Shown here piece after piece: positions 1 to 6,874 of a stretch of DNA of 34,147 bases. The position numbers were made by a program, and so were the translations under genes. Source of the DNA: a virus; IMG/VR virus record IMGVR_UViG_3300030451_004413, positions 1 to 34,147 of that record; one strand, written 5' to 3'. Position 1 is the first letter of the stretch; every line of letters begins with the position of its first letter. The notes beneath the pieces were generated by a model that ran no database searches, was not told where the DNA came from, and worked only from the letters and a program-made list of their open reading frames with translations.

Positions 1-1
1 A

Positions 2-1690
2 GCAGACAAGATGATCTATACTACTGGGTCAGATACGTATGCAGTCACAGGTCTGACTTCAGCGGGTCGAGCTCTACTGGATGACGCAGACGCAGCAGCT
101 CAACGCACCACGCTTGGTCTTGCCGCTGTAGCGGCATCAGGTGCATATAGTGATTTAAGTGGAGCGCCCACTGTCCCAACAACGCTGAACACTTTAACTG
201 ATGTGTCAATCTCTAGCGTGAGTAATGGGCAAGTAATAAGCTATAACAGCACATCTGGAGAGTGGGAGAACTCTACGCCAACATCAGGAGGCGCTACTGA
301 TTTAAACGGCTTGAGTGATGTTACGATCACAGGCGCGGCAGCGGGCAATCTGCTTGAGCGTAATGGTGCAGGCCAATTTGTCAACGTTGTTAAAAGCACC
401 ATAGATGTGGGTGACTTTAATGATGACAATACATATCAGCCAAAAGATGCAGGTCTCACATCTATCAGCGGCTTAACGACAGCAGCAGATAAGATGCTGT
501 ACACCACAGGCTCAGACACGTATGCAGTCACAGGTCTGACTTCAGCGGGTCGAGCTATACTAGATGACGCAGACGCTGCGGCACAGCGCACGACGCTTGG
601 TCTAGGCACAGCAGCTACATCAGCGAGCACAGACTTTCAAGCTGTTGACGCAGGTCTCACGTCTATCAGTGGTTTAACGACAGCGGCAGATAAGATGATC
701 TATACTACTGGGTCAGACACTTATGCAGTCACAGGTCTGACTTCAGCGGGTCGAGCGCTACTGGATGACGCAGATGCAGCGGCCCAACGCACCACGCTTG
801 GTTTAGGCACAGCGGCCACTTCAGCGAGCACAGACTTTCAGGCTGTCGATGCAGGGCTTACATCTATCAGCGGCCTGACCACGGCGGCAGACAAGATGAT
901 CTATACTACTGGGTCAGACACTTATGCAGTCACAGGTCTGACTTCAGCTGGTCGAGCGCTACTGGATGACGCAGACGCAGCAGCTCAACGCACCACGCTT
1001 GGTCTTGTCATCGGGACTGATGTACTCAGCGATGTAGTGCAGGACACTACCCCACAGCTAGGCGGTGATCTAGACGTAAATGGTCAAGACATCTCAACCA
1101 CTAGCGGAAACGCTAACTTAGGACTGAAGCCACATGGCACAGGCTTTACTGAGCTGATCGGTAACACCACTGGAGGCAACAACCCAGGCGCAATCAGATT
1201 CAACTGTGAGCAAAACACCCATGGAGTGATTATTAAGAGTCCACTCCATTCTGATTATGCATCAGGCGGAGACTACACCCTCACGCTTCCTACTGGTCTA
1301 CCTGCTAGTGATAAGGTGCTCCAGAGCTCGAGCGCTGGTGTGCTCTCGTGGGTCGCTCAGTCAGGCGGCGGCGGGAGTGTGCCAGATGTGACTAACACAG
1401 GGAGTGTTAACTCCACACCGTACCCATCAAGCGGCGTTCTGAGCTCCAATGGTATTGAAGAGGTCTATCTGATCACACCAGCTCAGAACACTGTTGTGAA
1501 CATCCCAGCCGCATCCACAGCGGGGACAGGCTACAAGTATCAAATCAAAAACCTTAGCGCCTCTTATAATCTGACGATCACCCCAGCAAGTGGCTACATC
1601 GACTCATCAGCGACAAGCACCTATACGACTACAAACCAATTCGAAAGCATCACGCTCATCTCTGATGGGTCGAACTGGTATATCATCTAA
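2..1690 (+). CDS. Tail fibre protein, C-terminal part (5' end cut by window)
   Basis: The reading frame is open from the first bases and ends at TAA 1688-1690, leaving about 562 residues. The first two thirds is built of a 67-residue repeat with the core DAGLTSISGLTTAADKM, then YTTGSDTYAV and LLDDADAAAQRTTLGL. Around residues 350-420 comes a non-repetitive region. The last 90 residues (YQIKNLSASYNLTITPAS ... ESITLISDGSNWYII) match a beta-rich C-terminal module common at the ends of phage fibres. Fibres of this kind sit at the tail tip and bind the host surface, usually as trimers. The N-terminal part appears to be the open frame at 33519-34147. The next gene begins 10 bases downstream after AAGGAG. 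Function is firm; the exact repeat number in the intact gene is unknown. Confidence 0.85.
   Translation, partial: ADKMIYTTGSDTYAVTGLTSAGRALLDDADAAAQRTTLGLAAVAASGAYSDLSGAPTVPTTLNTLTDVSISSVSNGQVISYNSTSGEWENSTPTSGGATDLNGLSDVTITGAAAGNLLERNGAGQFVNVVKSTIDVGDFNDDNTYQPKDAGLTSISGLTTAADKMLYTTGSDTYAVTGLTSAGRAILDDADAAAQRTTLGLGTAATSASTDFQAVDAGLTSISGLTTAADKMIYTTGSDTYAVTGLTSAGRALLDDADAAAQRTTLGLGTAATSASTDFQAVDAGLTSISGLTTAADKMIYTTGSDTYAVTGLTSAGRALLDDADAAAQRTTLGLVIGTDVLSDVVQDTTPQLGGDLDVNGQDISTTSGNANLGLKPHGTGFTELIGNTTGGNNPGAIRFNCEQNTHGVIIKSPLHSDYASGGDYTLTLPTGLPASDKVLQSSSAGVLSWVAQSGGGGSVPDVTNTGSVNSTPYPSSGVLSSNGIEEVYLITPAQNTVVNIPAASTAGTGYKYQIKNLSASYNLTITPASGYIDSSATSTYTTTNQFESITLISDGSNWYII
446..1009 (+). repeat. 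201-bp in-frame tandem repeats in fibre gene
   Basis: The codons for DAGL occur at 446, 647 and 848, an exact 201-bp (67-residue) period. Copies 1 and 2 are full units and copy 3 diverges after about 160 bp. A fourth, partial copy covers bases 1 to about 125, and a fifth partial copy begins at 34056. Units are nearly but not fully identical, with many synonymous changes, so they are old enough to have drifted while the protein stayed conserved. Such repeats allow copy-number change by recombination and commonly break short-read assemblies. Confidence 0.9.
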
Positions 1691-1700
1691 GGAGTAGGCT

Positions 1701-2141
1701 GTGAGCTATAACTACACTCAAGAGGATAAGGTCACGTTCTCTCTATATATCGCTACGCTGTCTATTTCTAGCTATGCCACTAATGAGGTCTTCGGTCTGT
1801 CTAGCGCAACGGGGAATATGTCACTGACTGTTAATTCAGGCGTTATCACACTGCCAGCAGGTCGATATATGTGTCAAGCGTTTCCATATGTCGATGTGGC
1901 GACTACTAGCGATGTGATCAAATTTACCTGGCAGAAATCAGAATCAGGCACTTATTCAGCCGTTGGTTTAGAAGGTCAGATTCAAGTGGTCGGTGATGCT
2001 GTGGGTGAGCGTGACAGCGCTATTGCTGTGATTGATGAACCCACCTCTACTGATATAAGATTGATATTATCAGACTTTTCTTCAACTGGTACGCCGACAG
2101 ATGAGGGCGGTTACGTTAAAATCTGGAAGGAAGTTAGATGA
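1701..2141 (+). CDS. Small beta-rich virion protein, possible C1q/TNF-like jelly roll (first of three)
   Basis: This 146-residue protein starts at GTG 1701, about 6 bases after the AAGGAG at 1689-1694. It is rich in Ser, Thr, Val and Tyr, with no Cys pairs or membrane segment. The segment LPAGRYMCQAFPYVD and the closing GGYVKIWKEVR resemble strands of the C1q/TNF-like jelly-roll domains often found beside phage fibres; this is a resemblance, not a confirmed match. It ends by ATGA overlap with the next gene, which also ends in an IW motif. Position directly after the fibre suggests a tail-tip or receptor-binding accessory. It could instead be a fibre chaperone. Confidence 0.6.
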   Translation: MSYNYTQEDKVTFSLYIATLSISSYATNEVFGLSSATGNMSLTVNSGVITLPAGRYMCQAFPYVDVATTSDVIKFTWQKSESGTYSAVGLEGQIQVVGDAVGERDSAIAVIDEPTSTDIRLILSDFSSTGTPTDEGGYVKIWKEVR

Positions 2142-2536
2142 CATATAAACCAGTCAAACCGTCTTTAGGATACATACAAGCTACTGGCCTCAACTCTAGC
2201 ACTGTCAGCTCATTGGCCTTTGATATTCCTAACGACATGCAAACAACAGAGAGCAGCGGCCGCACTGAGCTAGACGCTAATTCACTCGTGAAGATGGCGT
2301 TAAGTCGGAGCAATGACGCACAAAACAGAAGTTCAGCCTTCTCAACGTCATCAGCTCAGACTGACATAAGGTTTCGTGGGCGCATCCCTGCAGAGGTGAC
2401 AAACTATTTTCAATCCAGTGAATACGCTTTTGATTATCGAGATTTTATAGAACCCTATCAAACATCAACGGCAGGAGTCGGAGATATCGCTTTTACTTCA
2501 TACTCACATGTTCTGATCTGGAGACTAGCACTATGA
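2138..2536 (+). CDS. Small beta-rich virion protein, second of three
   Basis: A 132-residue protein starting in a 4-nt ATGA overlap with the gene before. It begins MTYKPVKPS and ends SHVLIWRLAL, so it shares with its neighbours an M(S/T)Y start and a hydrophobic-IW-basic end. The middle is polar, rich in Ser and Ala, and lacks recognisable catalytic motifs or membrane spans. I do not recognise the family. The shared ends and tandem position suggest a diverged paralogue of the flanking genes and a role in the fibre/tail-tip complex. Confidence 0.55.
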   Translation: MTYKPVKPSLGYIQATGLNSSTVSSLAFDIPNDMQTTESSGRTELDANSLVKMALSRSNDAQNRSSAFSTSSAQTDIRFRGRIPAEVTNYFQSSEYAFDYRDFIEPYQTSTAGVGDIAFTSYSHVLIWRLAL

Positions 2537-3030
2537 CGTATTCACCGAGCATAAGAACTGGCAAAATGAGCGTCTATGTGCTGGGTAATGTGCACAACCA
2601 GCTCTCTCCCTCTGGGGGCGCTTATGCTGATTATGAGATCACATCAACAGTGACCACATTAGTTGATCAATTCTCAACTACATTGAGCATTGCTGATGAT
2701 CGAGTCACGCTCCCAACGGGCAAATATTATCTAGATGGTAAGCTTTTTGTAACTACCTCAAACACAAGCACATGGGGTGCTGAGTATGGCTGGTACTCGT
2801 GGGATGGTGCTACGAGAACTCAAATCGGTTATGTAGGCAGAGAGCAGGGGGCGGTTGCTATGAGTGACCCACACAAACACGAGCACGCCGCTGCCTATAT
2901 AGAATCAGATGGGAGTGCGGTAATTGGCTTTCAATTTAAGTCAGTGACTACCTCAAGTGTTGAAGTAAGTGACACAACATATGAGGGCTACGCTGGGCAG
3001 AGTAGACTAATGATTTGGAGGATCGAATGA
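2533..3030 (+). CDS. Small beta-rich virion protein, third of three
   Basis: A 165-residue protein, again starting in an ATGA overlap. It contains LPTGKYYLDGKLFVTT, which aligns by eye with LPAGRYMCQAFPYVD of the first gene in this row, and ends SRLMIWRIE. A His-rich stretch DPHKHEHAAAYIES lies near residue 115; in C1q-like phage domains histidines in such places may bind metal, but this is only a possibility. Likely role: receptor-binding or decoration protein near the fibre. Confidence 0.6.
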   Translation: MTYSPSIRTGKMSVYVLGNVHNQLSPSGGAYADYEITSTVTTLVDQFSTTLSIADDRVTLPTGKYYLDGKLFVTTSNTSTWGAEYGWYSWDGATRTQIGYVGREQGAVAMSDPHKHEHAAAYIESDGSAVIGFQFKSVTTSSVEVSDTTYEGYAGQSRLMIWRIE

Positions 3031-3344
3031 TACATTTTAACATGCCAAGAGAGACTTTAAAGTATTTCGGCGGCGGCGCTGTCATCATGGGGTTGTGGTT
3101 GGCGGCCTATGTGTGGGGCATCCACCTAGGAGCTGGACAAGCTCAAGACGCTCATGAGCTACAGATGGCTGAGTGTCGCATTGAGCTTGAACACGTTCAG
3201 GCTCAGCTTGTAGAACTACAGCTTAAGCTTACTGAATGCGCGGCAGTCAAGGCAGGCCAGTGTGCGCTCGATTGTGAGGCTATCAGTCAAGAGCGCGTAG
3301 ATAGGGCGCTTAAAAACTTCACTGAGGTTGTGTGTCATGACTAG
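3027..3344 (+). CDS. Small inner-membrane protein, i-spanin-like
   Basis: I chose ATG 3027 because TTGGAGG lies about 7 bases upstream; an in-frame TTG at 3015 would overlap that site. The 105-residue protein has one N-terminal membrane span (about residues 14-32, FGGGAVIMGLWLAAYVWGIHL), then a charged helical stretch likely to form a coiled coil, with several Cys (AECRIE, LTECAAV, GQCALDC). One TM followed by a periplasmic coiled coil is the layout of i-spanins such as lambda Rz. These act with an outer-membrane partner to fuse membranes at lysis. No lipoprotein partner with a clear lipobox was found in the next gene, so the call is tentative. Confidence 0.5.
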   Translation: MIHFNMPRETLKYFGGGAVIMGLWLAAYVWGIHLGAGQAQDAHELQMAECRIELEHVQAQLVELQLKLTECAAVKAGQCALDCEAISQERVDRALKNFTEVVCHD

Positions 3345-3786
3345 CTTAGTCAGCTTGGTGCTGTGGCTCACCCCACTGTTACCTGAGCAGATCCCTGCTA
3401 ACACTATTTACATGGGTGAGCACCTCGAGCCCATTGTAGCAGAGCGCTCAAAGTGTGGGAGTCTTACAGGGTACTGCATGACGCTCACACTGAGAAACTA
3501 TCTACAAGTCAAAGACGCTGTTCAGAATCAACCAGGGCTCTGCACTATTGCAGTCAACAGGACAGCAGAGGCATGCAGAATGCAAGCTGAAGCGCTAGCT
3601 GATCTAGTGGCACAGCGTGACCTCAAAGATGCTGAGCTCATCAAAGGCTATCAAGTAAAGCTTAAGGCTCTAGATCATGATCTTGTTAAAACACAAGGAG
3701 AGAGGTTAAGATGGAAGTGGACAGCTATAAGTGTTAGTTCACTAAGCGCCATCCTCACCGCTACCATCATCATTATCAGGAAATAG
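3337..3786 (+). CDS. Exported membrane protein with N-terminal signal and C-terminal TM
   Basis: ATG 3337 is chosen over an in-frame GTG at 3328 because GAGG lies about 9 bases before it; it overlaps the previous gene by 8 bases. The 149-residue product has an N-terminal hydrophobic segment (MTSLVSLVLWLTPLLPEQIPA) that looks like a signal peptide or anchor, a Cys-containing middle (KCGSLTGYCM, GLCTIAV, EACRMQ), a charged helical stretch and a C-terminal TM (AISVSSLSAILTATIIIIRK). The topology recalls u-spanins, but there is no lipobox cysteine after the signal. Its place between a spanin-like and a holin-like gene suggests a lysis role. Confidence 0.5.
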   Translation: MTSLVSLVLWLTPLLPEQIPANTIYMGEHLEPIVAERSKCGSLTGYCMTLTLRNYLQVKDAVQNQPGLCTIAVNRTAEACRMQAEALADLVAQRDLKDAELIKGYQVKLKALDHDLVKTQGERLRWKWTAISVSSLSAILTATIIIIRK

Positions 3787-3787
3787 T

Positions 3788-4036
3788 ATGGACCTCTCCA
3801 CAGTAGACCTTGGTGTGATCGTTGCAATCATTGGACTCATCATCAAGAGCGCCCAAGACAAAGCATCACAAGCTGAGGAGCTAGGCCGTCTAAAACAGCA
3901 GGTGAGCTCTCTTGAGGCGCGTGGGTCTCGGTGGGATCAGAGGTTTAACGATATCGAGCGTGACTTAAGTGACATCAAGGCCAGTCTCGCAAGGGTCGAG
4001 GCTATCCTTGAGCAAGCTCACAGAGAAGCAAGATAA
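3788..4036 (+). CDS. Small TM-coiled-coil protein, holin/XhlA-like
   Basis: An 82-residue protein with a hydrophobic N-terminus (LGVIVAIIGLIIKSAQD, residues about 7-23) and a heptad-rich amphipathic remainder (ELGRLKQQVSSLEAR ... DIERDLSDIKASLARVEAIL). Small proteins with one TM and a coiled coil are common in phage lysis cassettes as holin helpers. Its last 19 bases overlap, on the opposite strand, the end of the RecT-like gene, so transcripts from the two directions collide here. No terminator is visible between them. Confidence 0.45.
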   Translation: MDLSTVDLGVIVAIIGLIIKSAQDKASQAEELGRLKQQVSSLEARGSRWDQRFNDIERDLSDIKASLARVEAILEQAHREAR

Positions 4037-5214
4037 GACGCTTCGCTTGATGACGTGAAATCAGGGTTGTTTACTAGCTTCTTAAGTGAAGCCTTGGCGC
4101 GCTCGAGGTTGGCACCGGTGAAGTGAGCGCTGACCTTTGCACACTCCCAAAAGTCACGGCGTCCAAGATTCTTTCCTATGTCAGCATCTCTGATCTCAGC
4201 CAGTGCAGGAAACTCAGCTTTGATAGAAGCAAAGGTTTTCTTGTGCATACTGGTATTTCGCCACCACTCATCATCAATCATGTCACTGTTTCTCAGCGCT
4301 GAGCACAGGAGCCACTTGTAGAAGAAGTCGCGGCGCTCTTGCTCACTCATTTGGTCTATATGTGCGTTATGGCGTAAGCAGGCGGCGTTAACCTCATCTA
4401 CGCTCAGCTTATTAAACTTGATAGCGCCGTTAAGCATGTCACTGACAGATTCAAAAGCATTCAGAGGCGTAACCTTGGCGCGGTGGGTCTCAGGAGGCAC
4501 ATCATCTGAGAACGGCTTGACTTGTATACTCTGGTCCTCAACGCTGATCTCTGGCTGTGGCGCTGGTGTTGGCTGAGGAGCTCTCTGAGGCTGTGGCTGA
4601 CGTGAGGGCTGAGGAGGGCGCTGAGTCTGTGGGCGTGATGAGAGGTTGATGTCCTCACCCATGCTCTGAGCAATGATCATCGAGCGCTCTTGGTCATTCA
4701 TGCTCGTGTTATCAGCGATCTCATCAACTGAGTAGATACCACTCACGCAGTCTGGGAACGTAGCGCGGAGACCCATTGTCAATGCTCGAGCGCGTAACAT
4801 CTGCATGGGCATACGTGACCAGTTTTGCTGCCGAGTGAGCCCTTGCTGTTGAGCCATCTGCATATTAAAGGTGTAGATGTGGGTGATCTCAGGAGGCTCA
4901 TCTGTACGCGCCATCTCAATAGTGCATGCCTCATGAGTCCACTCAAGCACGCGGATGAATCGACAGAGACCAGAGCGGCGACAGATGCCCGCCATAGCGT
5001 CAGCGTTAAGCGTGGGCTTACCCTTGAGTACATAGCCTTGCGTGATAGTGCGCCCCATATCATAACCGAAGTGGTGGCCAAAAGCTGAATAGAGTAGCAC
5101 ATAGTCATGAGCCTTGCGCTGGTCACCGTTGCTCAGGAGCATGGCCAAGCTCTGCACATTATTAATGAGGTCTGGTGTAGTCTGCGTTGGGTTAAAGATG
5201 TTAATGAAGTTCAT
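4018..5214 (-). CDS. recT: RecT-like single-strand DNA annealing protein
   Basis: A 398-residue protein. Residues about 30-170 fit the RecT family: an early GKPTLNADAMAGICRRSG region and, most telling, NWSRMPMQMLRARALTMGLRATFPDCVSGIYSVDEI, close to the family pattern in which an M-LR-RA- motif is followed by a YTxEE-like segment. RecT proteins bind ssDNA and anneal complementary strands during phage recombination and replication. A Pro/Gln-rich linker (about residues 195-225) joins this to a C-terminal domain of unknown role. The usual partner exonuclease is not adjacent; the PD-(D/E)XK protein at 8666-9886 is a possible substitute. The start codon follows a GA-repeat ribosome binding site. 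Transcribed with the repressor, against the rest of the genome. Confidence 0.8.
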   Translation of the reverse strand: MNFINIFNPTQTTPDLINNVQSLAMLLSNGDQRKAHDYVLLYSAFGHHFGYDMGRTITQGYVLKGKPTLNADAMAGICRRSGLCRFIRVLEWTHEACTIEMARTDEPPEITHIYTFNMQMAQQQGLTRQQNWSRMPMQMLRARALTMGLRATFPDCVSGIYSVDEIADNTSMNDQERSMIIAQSMGEDINLSSRPQTQRPPQPSRQPQPQRAPQPTPAPQPEISVEDQSIQVKPFSDDVPPETHRAKVTPLNAFESVSDMLNGAIKFNKLSVDEVNAACLRHNAHIDQMSEQERRDFFYKWLLCSALRNSDMIDDEWWRNTSMHKKTFASIKAEFPALAEIRDADIGKNLGRRDFWECAKVSAHFTGANLERAKASLKKLVNNPDFTSSSEASYLASL

Positions 5215-5235
5215 AATCTCTCTCTCTCTCTCTTC

Positions 5236-5556
5236 TTAGTGTGTGGGGAATGTGGGCCAAGTCTTAGCGCGCTCGATCATCGAATCATGATTAGGATGAG
5301 CTGAGCACCACTGAGCGGCGTGGTTATAGGTGGGGGTTCTTCGGGTCAAGAGCTTACCCTGATGGGGGCTGAGTCCTTGAGTGATACGCAGCGCGCAATC
5401 TCTGTGAGGGTCAACCTTGGCGCATAGGCTAAAGCACATCCAGAGCACAAGCATGAAGGCAATAGCACCAGCCATGATGGTGAGGTCTGTCTTGATCTGT
5501 TGGTCTGGGTGCATCTCGAGCCTGGGTATGTATGGTGTGGTTGTTGTGGTGTTCAT
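5236..5556 (-). CDS. Single-TM protein of unknown function
   Basis: A 106-residue protein between the repressor and RecT-like genes in the leftward operon. The N-terminus is polar (TTTTTPYIPRLEM), followed by a TM segment around residues 26-45 (LTIMAGAIAFMLVLWMCFSL), then a His/Arg/Pro-rich tail with scattered Cys. Its start is preceded by an AGAGAGAGA tract like that of the downstream gene. I do not recognise a family. Being co-transcribed with a repressor, it could be a lysogenic-conversion or superinfection-exclusion protein, but nothing in the sequence proves this. Confidence 0.55.
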   Translation of the reverse strand: MNTTTTTPYIPRLEMHPDQQIKTDLTIMAGAIAFMLVLWMCFSLCAKVDPHRDCALRITQGLSPHQGKLLTRRTPTYNHAAQWCSAHPNHDSMIERAKTWPTFPTH

Positions 5557-5568
5557 GATCTCTCTCTC

Positions 5569-5994
5569 TTACCAGCGCGCTGACTGGTCTTCAGGTTGTA
5601 AGTCTAGGTTATAGCCGCCCCACGATTGTGAGACGCCATCATAGACGAGGTGATTCAATGCGACCATCAAGCCGAGGTCATGACTGTGCTCCTCAAGGAG
5701 CTCCCCGGCGGTGATGATCTTGGTGACATTAAGCAGAATGACGTGGACTCTGATGAGCACATCATCACACACATTCTGATAGTTTGGTGATAGGTCGGCG
5801 TTGAAGTCATTAGGGTCAAAGATGCTCATCCCACACAGCTCGTCAGCAGCTGATGCGAGCTTACGTGCCAGATCTAGATTAGCCTTTCTTTGGCCGTTGA
5901 TGATCTTAGACAGGTTTGAAACTTGCATCCCCACAGCATCAGCCAGCGCTGTGAGCTTCATTCCTCTGATCAAAAGCATCTTAGTGTCATTCAT
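5569..5994 (-). CDS. Cro/CI-type HTH transcriptional repressor
   Basis: Residues about 13-50 form a helix-turn-helix of the HTH_3 family (LTALADAVGMQVSNLSKIINGQRKANLDLARKLASA). The rest of the 141-residue protein is acidic and hydrophobic and may form a dimer domain, with no visible LexA-type Ser/Lys protease motif. I place the start at ATG 5994 because GGGAG lies 5 bases upstream; a further in-frame ATG at 6006 has no good site. It begins about 40 bases from the divergent rightward promoter and probably binds the dyads at 6023-6074 to regulate both directions. Confidence 0.8.
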   Translation of the reverse strand: MNDTKMLLIRGMKLTALADAVGMQVSNLSKIINGQRKANLDLARKLASAADELCGMSIFDPNDFNADLSPNYQNVCDDVLIRVHVILLNVTKIITAGELLEEHSHDLGLMVALNHLVYDGVSQSWGGYNLDLQPEDQSARW

Positions 5995-6022
5995 GGTGTC
6001 TCCCATATACCTATCAATAAAT

Positions 6023-6036
6023 GTTTTCTAGAACAC
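6023..6036. promoter_or_regulatory. Palindromic operator candidate between repressor gene and early promoter
   Basis: GTTTTCTAGAACAC is a 14-bp palindrome with one mismatched pair around the perfect core TTCTAGAA. It directly abuts the -35 box at 6037. The size and place fit a binding site of a dimeric HTH repressor. Confidence 0.5.
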
Positions 6037-6065
6037 TTGACAACATTCTTATCAAGAGATATAAA
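6037..6065 (+). promoter_or_regulatory. Early rightward sigma-70 promoter
   Basis: TTGACA (6037-6042) is a perfect -35 box, followed by a 17-base spacer and TATAAA (6060-6065), one base from the -10 consensus. It faces the initiator gene, whose ATG is about 40 bases downstream. This is the best promoter in the window by sequence. Confidence 0.8.
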
Positions 6066-6074
6066 AGTTGTCAA
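6037..6074. promoter_or_regulatory. Inverted repeat spanning early promoter
   Basis: TTGACAAC (6037-6044) is matched by its exact reverse complement GTTGTCAA (6067-6074). The left arm includes the -35 box and the right arm lies just past the -10 box. On the other strand the right arm also supplies a TTGACA, so it may double as the -35 of a leftward repressor promoter, though the matching -10 (TAAGAA) is poor. Probable operator. Confidence 0.55.
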
Positions 6075-6106
6075 CAGGTTTATTTAAACTTTTGAAAGGT
6101 GAGATC

Positions 6107-6874
6107 ATGAAAGAACACGAGATCATTGACATGATCATGACTCTAAAGCTCAGTAATACGTCTAAACTGATCTTCGTAGCGCTCGCAAGGAGACTGGACT
6201 GGTCAACATGGTCCAAGGCCATGAGTGTCTCTTATATATACAACATGCTTGGCGGCACTGTATCACAGCGCAGTATCTCAAGAGCGTTGGCTGAGTTGGT
6301 CACTATGCAGCTGATCACGAGAACACAGAGTGAGAGAGCTGATAACACTAAGCTCATCACCCTCAACACCTCAGAGCTTGTCAAACTCTCAACAGCTCCA
6401 CCGACTGAGTTAGACCCTGTCACTGTGTCAGACCCTGTCACTATGTCACCCCCTGACACCATGACAGATCCTGACACTATGTCACCCTCTGTCACTATGT
6501 CAGATCTGACACCATGTCATGATGACCCTGTCACTGTGTCAGACCAGACCCTGACACCATGTCATGGTGACCCTGACACCATGTCAGACAATAAACTCTA
6601 TATAACTCTAAATCATAATTCTAAAAAAACTCTATCTACAGAGAAGTCTAGTCAGGGCGGCTCAACATTTCAATTTAGCAATGAAGAGGATGACTCTGAG
6701 GAACCTGATGACGTAAACTCTGAGCAGACTAATGACAGGATCAAAGAATATTTTAAAAGACCATCTGAGCCAGTCCAGCCAGTGATGAGCATACAAGAGG
6801 AGAAGCGAGCGCGAGAGCTCAAGATCATGGAAGCACAAGACTTGAAGAGCAAGTCATACAGAAGGAGATACTGA
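6107..6874 (+). CDS. Winged-helix replication initiator, lambda O-like
   Basis: The start is ATG 6107, preceded by AAAGGTGAG; an upstream in-frame TTG at 6068 lies inside the promoter. The 255-residue protein opens with a winged-helix domain (about residues 15-85: SKLIFVALARRL, YIYNMLGGTVSQRSISRALAELVTMQLI). Residues 104-160 are a low-complexity run of DPVTMS/DPDTMS units, encoded by DNA iterons. The C-terminal half is acidic then basic and may contact the loader. Initiator with internal iterons followed by an AAA+ loader is the lambda O-P arrangement. It likely binds the iterons, opens the adjacent AT-rich DNA and recruits the helicase loader. Confidence 0.75.
   Translation: MKEHEIIDMIMTLKLSNTSKLIFVALARRLDWSTWSKAMSVSYIYNMLGGTVSQRSISRALAELVTMQLITRTQSERADNTKLITLNTSELVKLSTAPPTELDPVTVSDPVTMSPPDTMTDPDTMSPSVTMSDLTPCHDDPVTVSDQTLTPCHGDPDTMSDNKLYITLNHNSKKTLSTEKSSQGGSTFQFSNEEDDSEEPDDVNSEQTNDRIKEYFKRPSEPVQPVMSIQEEKRARELKIMEAQDLKSKSYRRRY
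6418..6586 (+). repeat. Nine 13-bp iterons, probable origin of replication
   Basis: Nine copies of TG(A/T)CAC(C/T)(A/G)TG(T/A)CA begin at 6418, 6436, 6454, 6472, 6490, 6507, 6529, 6552 and 6574. The first five are exactly 18 bases apart, the rest 17-23. Each unit is itself a dyad (TGACA-NNN-TGTCA), as expected for a dimeric binding protein. They lie within the initiator gene, as in lambdoid phages. The encoded protein is low-complexity here, suggesting selection on the DNA. Confidence 0.75.
6587..6645. other. AT-rich DNA-unwinding element candidate
   Basis: Immediately after the last iteron comes a strongly AT-rich stretch with AACTCTA at 6594, 6604 and 6628 and a run of seven A. Iterons followed by AT-rich DNA is the layout of lambda ori, where the initiator complex melts the duplex. 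Confidence 0.6.

Noticed and set aside
446-1009. CRISPR-like or transposon repeat
   Set aside because: The 201-bp units are long, contiguous, in frame and code for a fibre repeat; there are no spacers.
3337-3786. u-spanin
   Set aside because: The N-terminal signal and C-terminal TM fit, but there is no lipobox cysteine after the hydrophobic segment.
4825-5088. Plus-strand frame opposite the RecT-like gene
   Set aside because: It lies fully within a clear conserved gene on the other strand, lacks a ribosome site and gives no protein-like pattern.
6418-6586. CRISPR array
   Set aside because: Units are 13-bp dyads with 4-10 base gaps inside a coding gene, far from CRISPR repeat and spacer sizes; the iteron explanation fits better.
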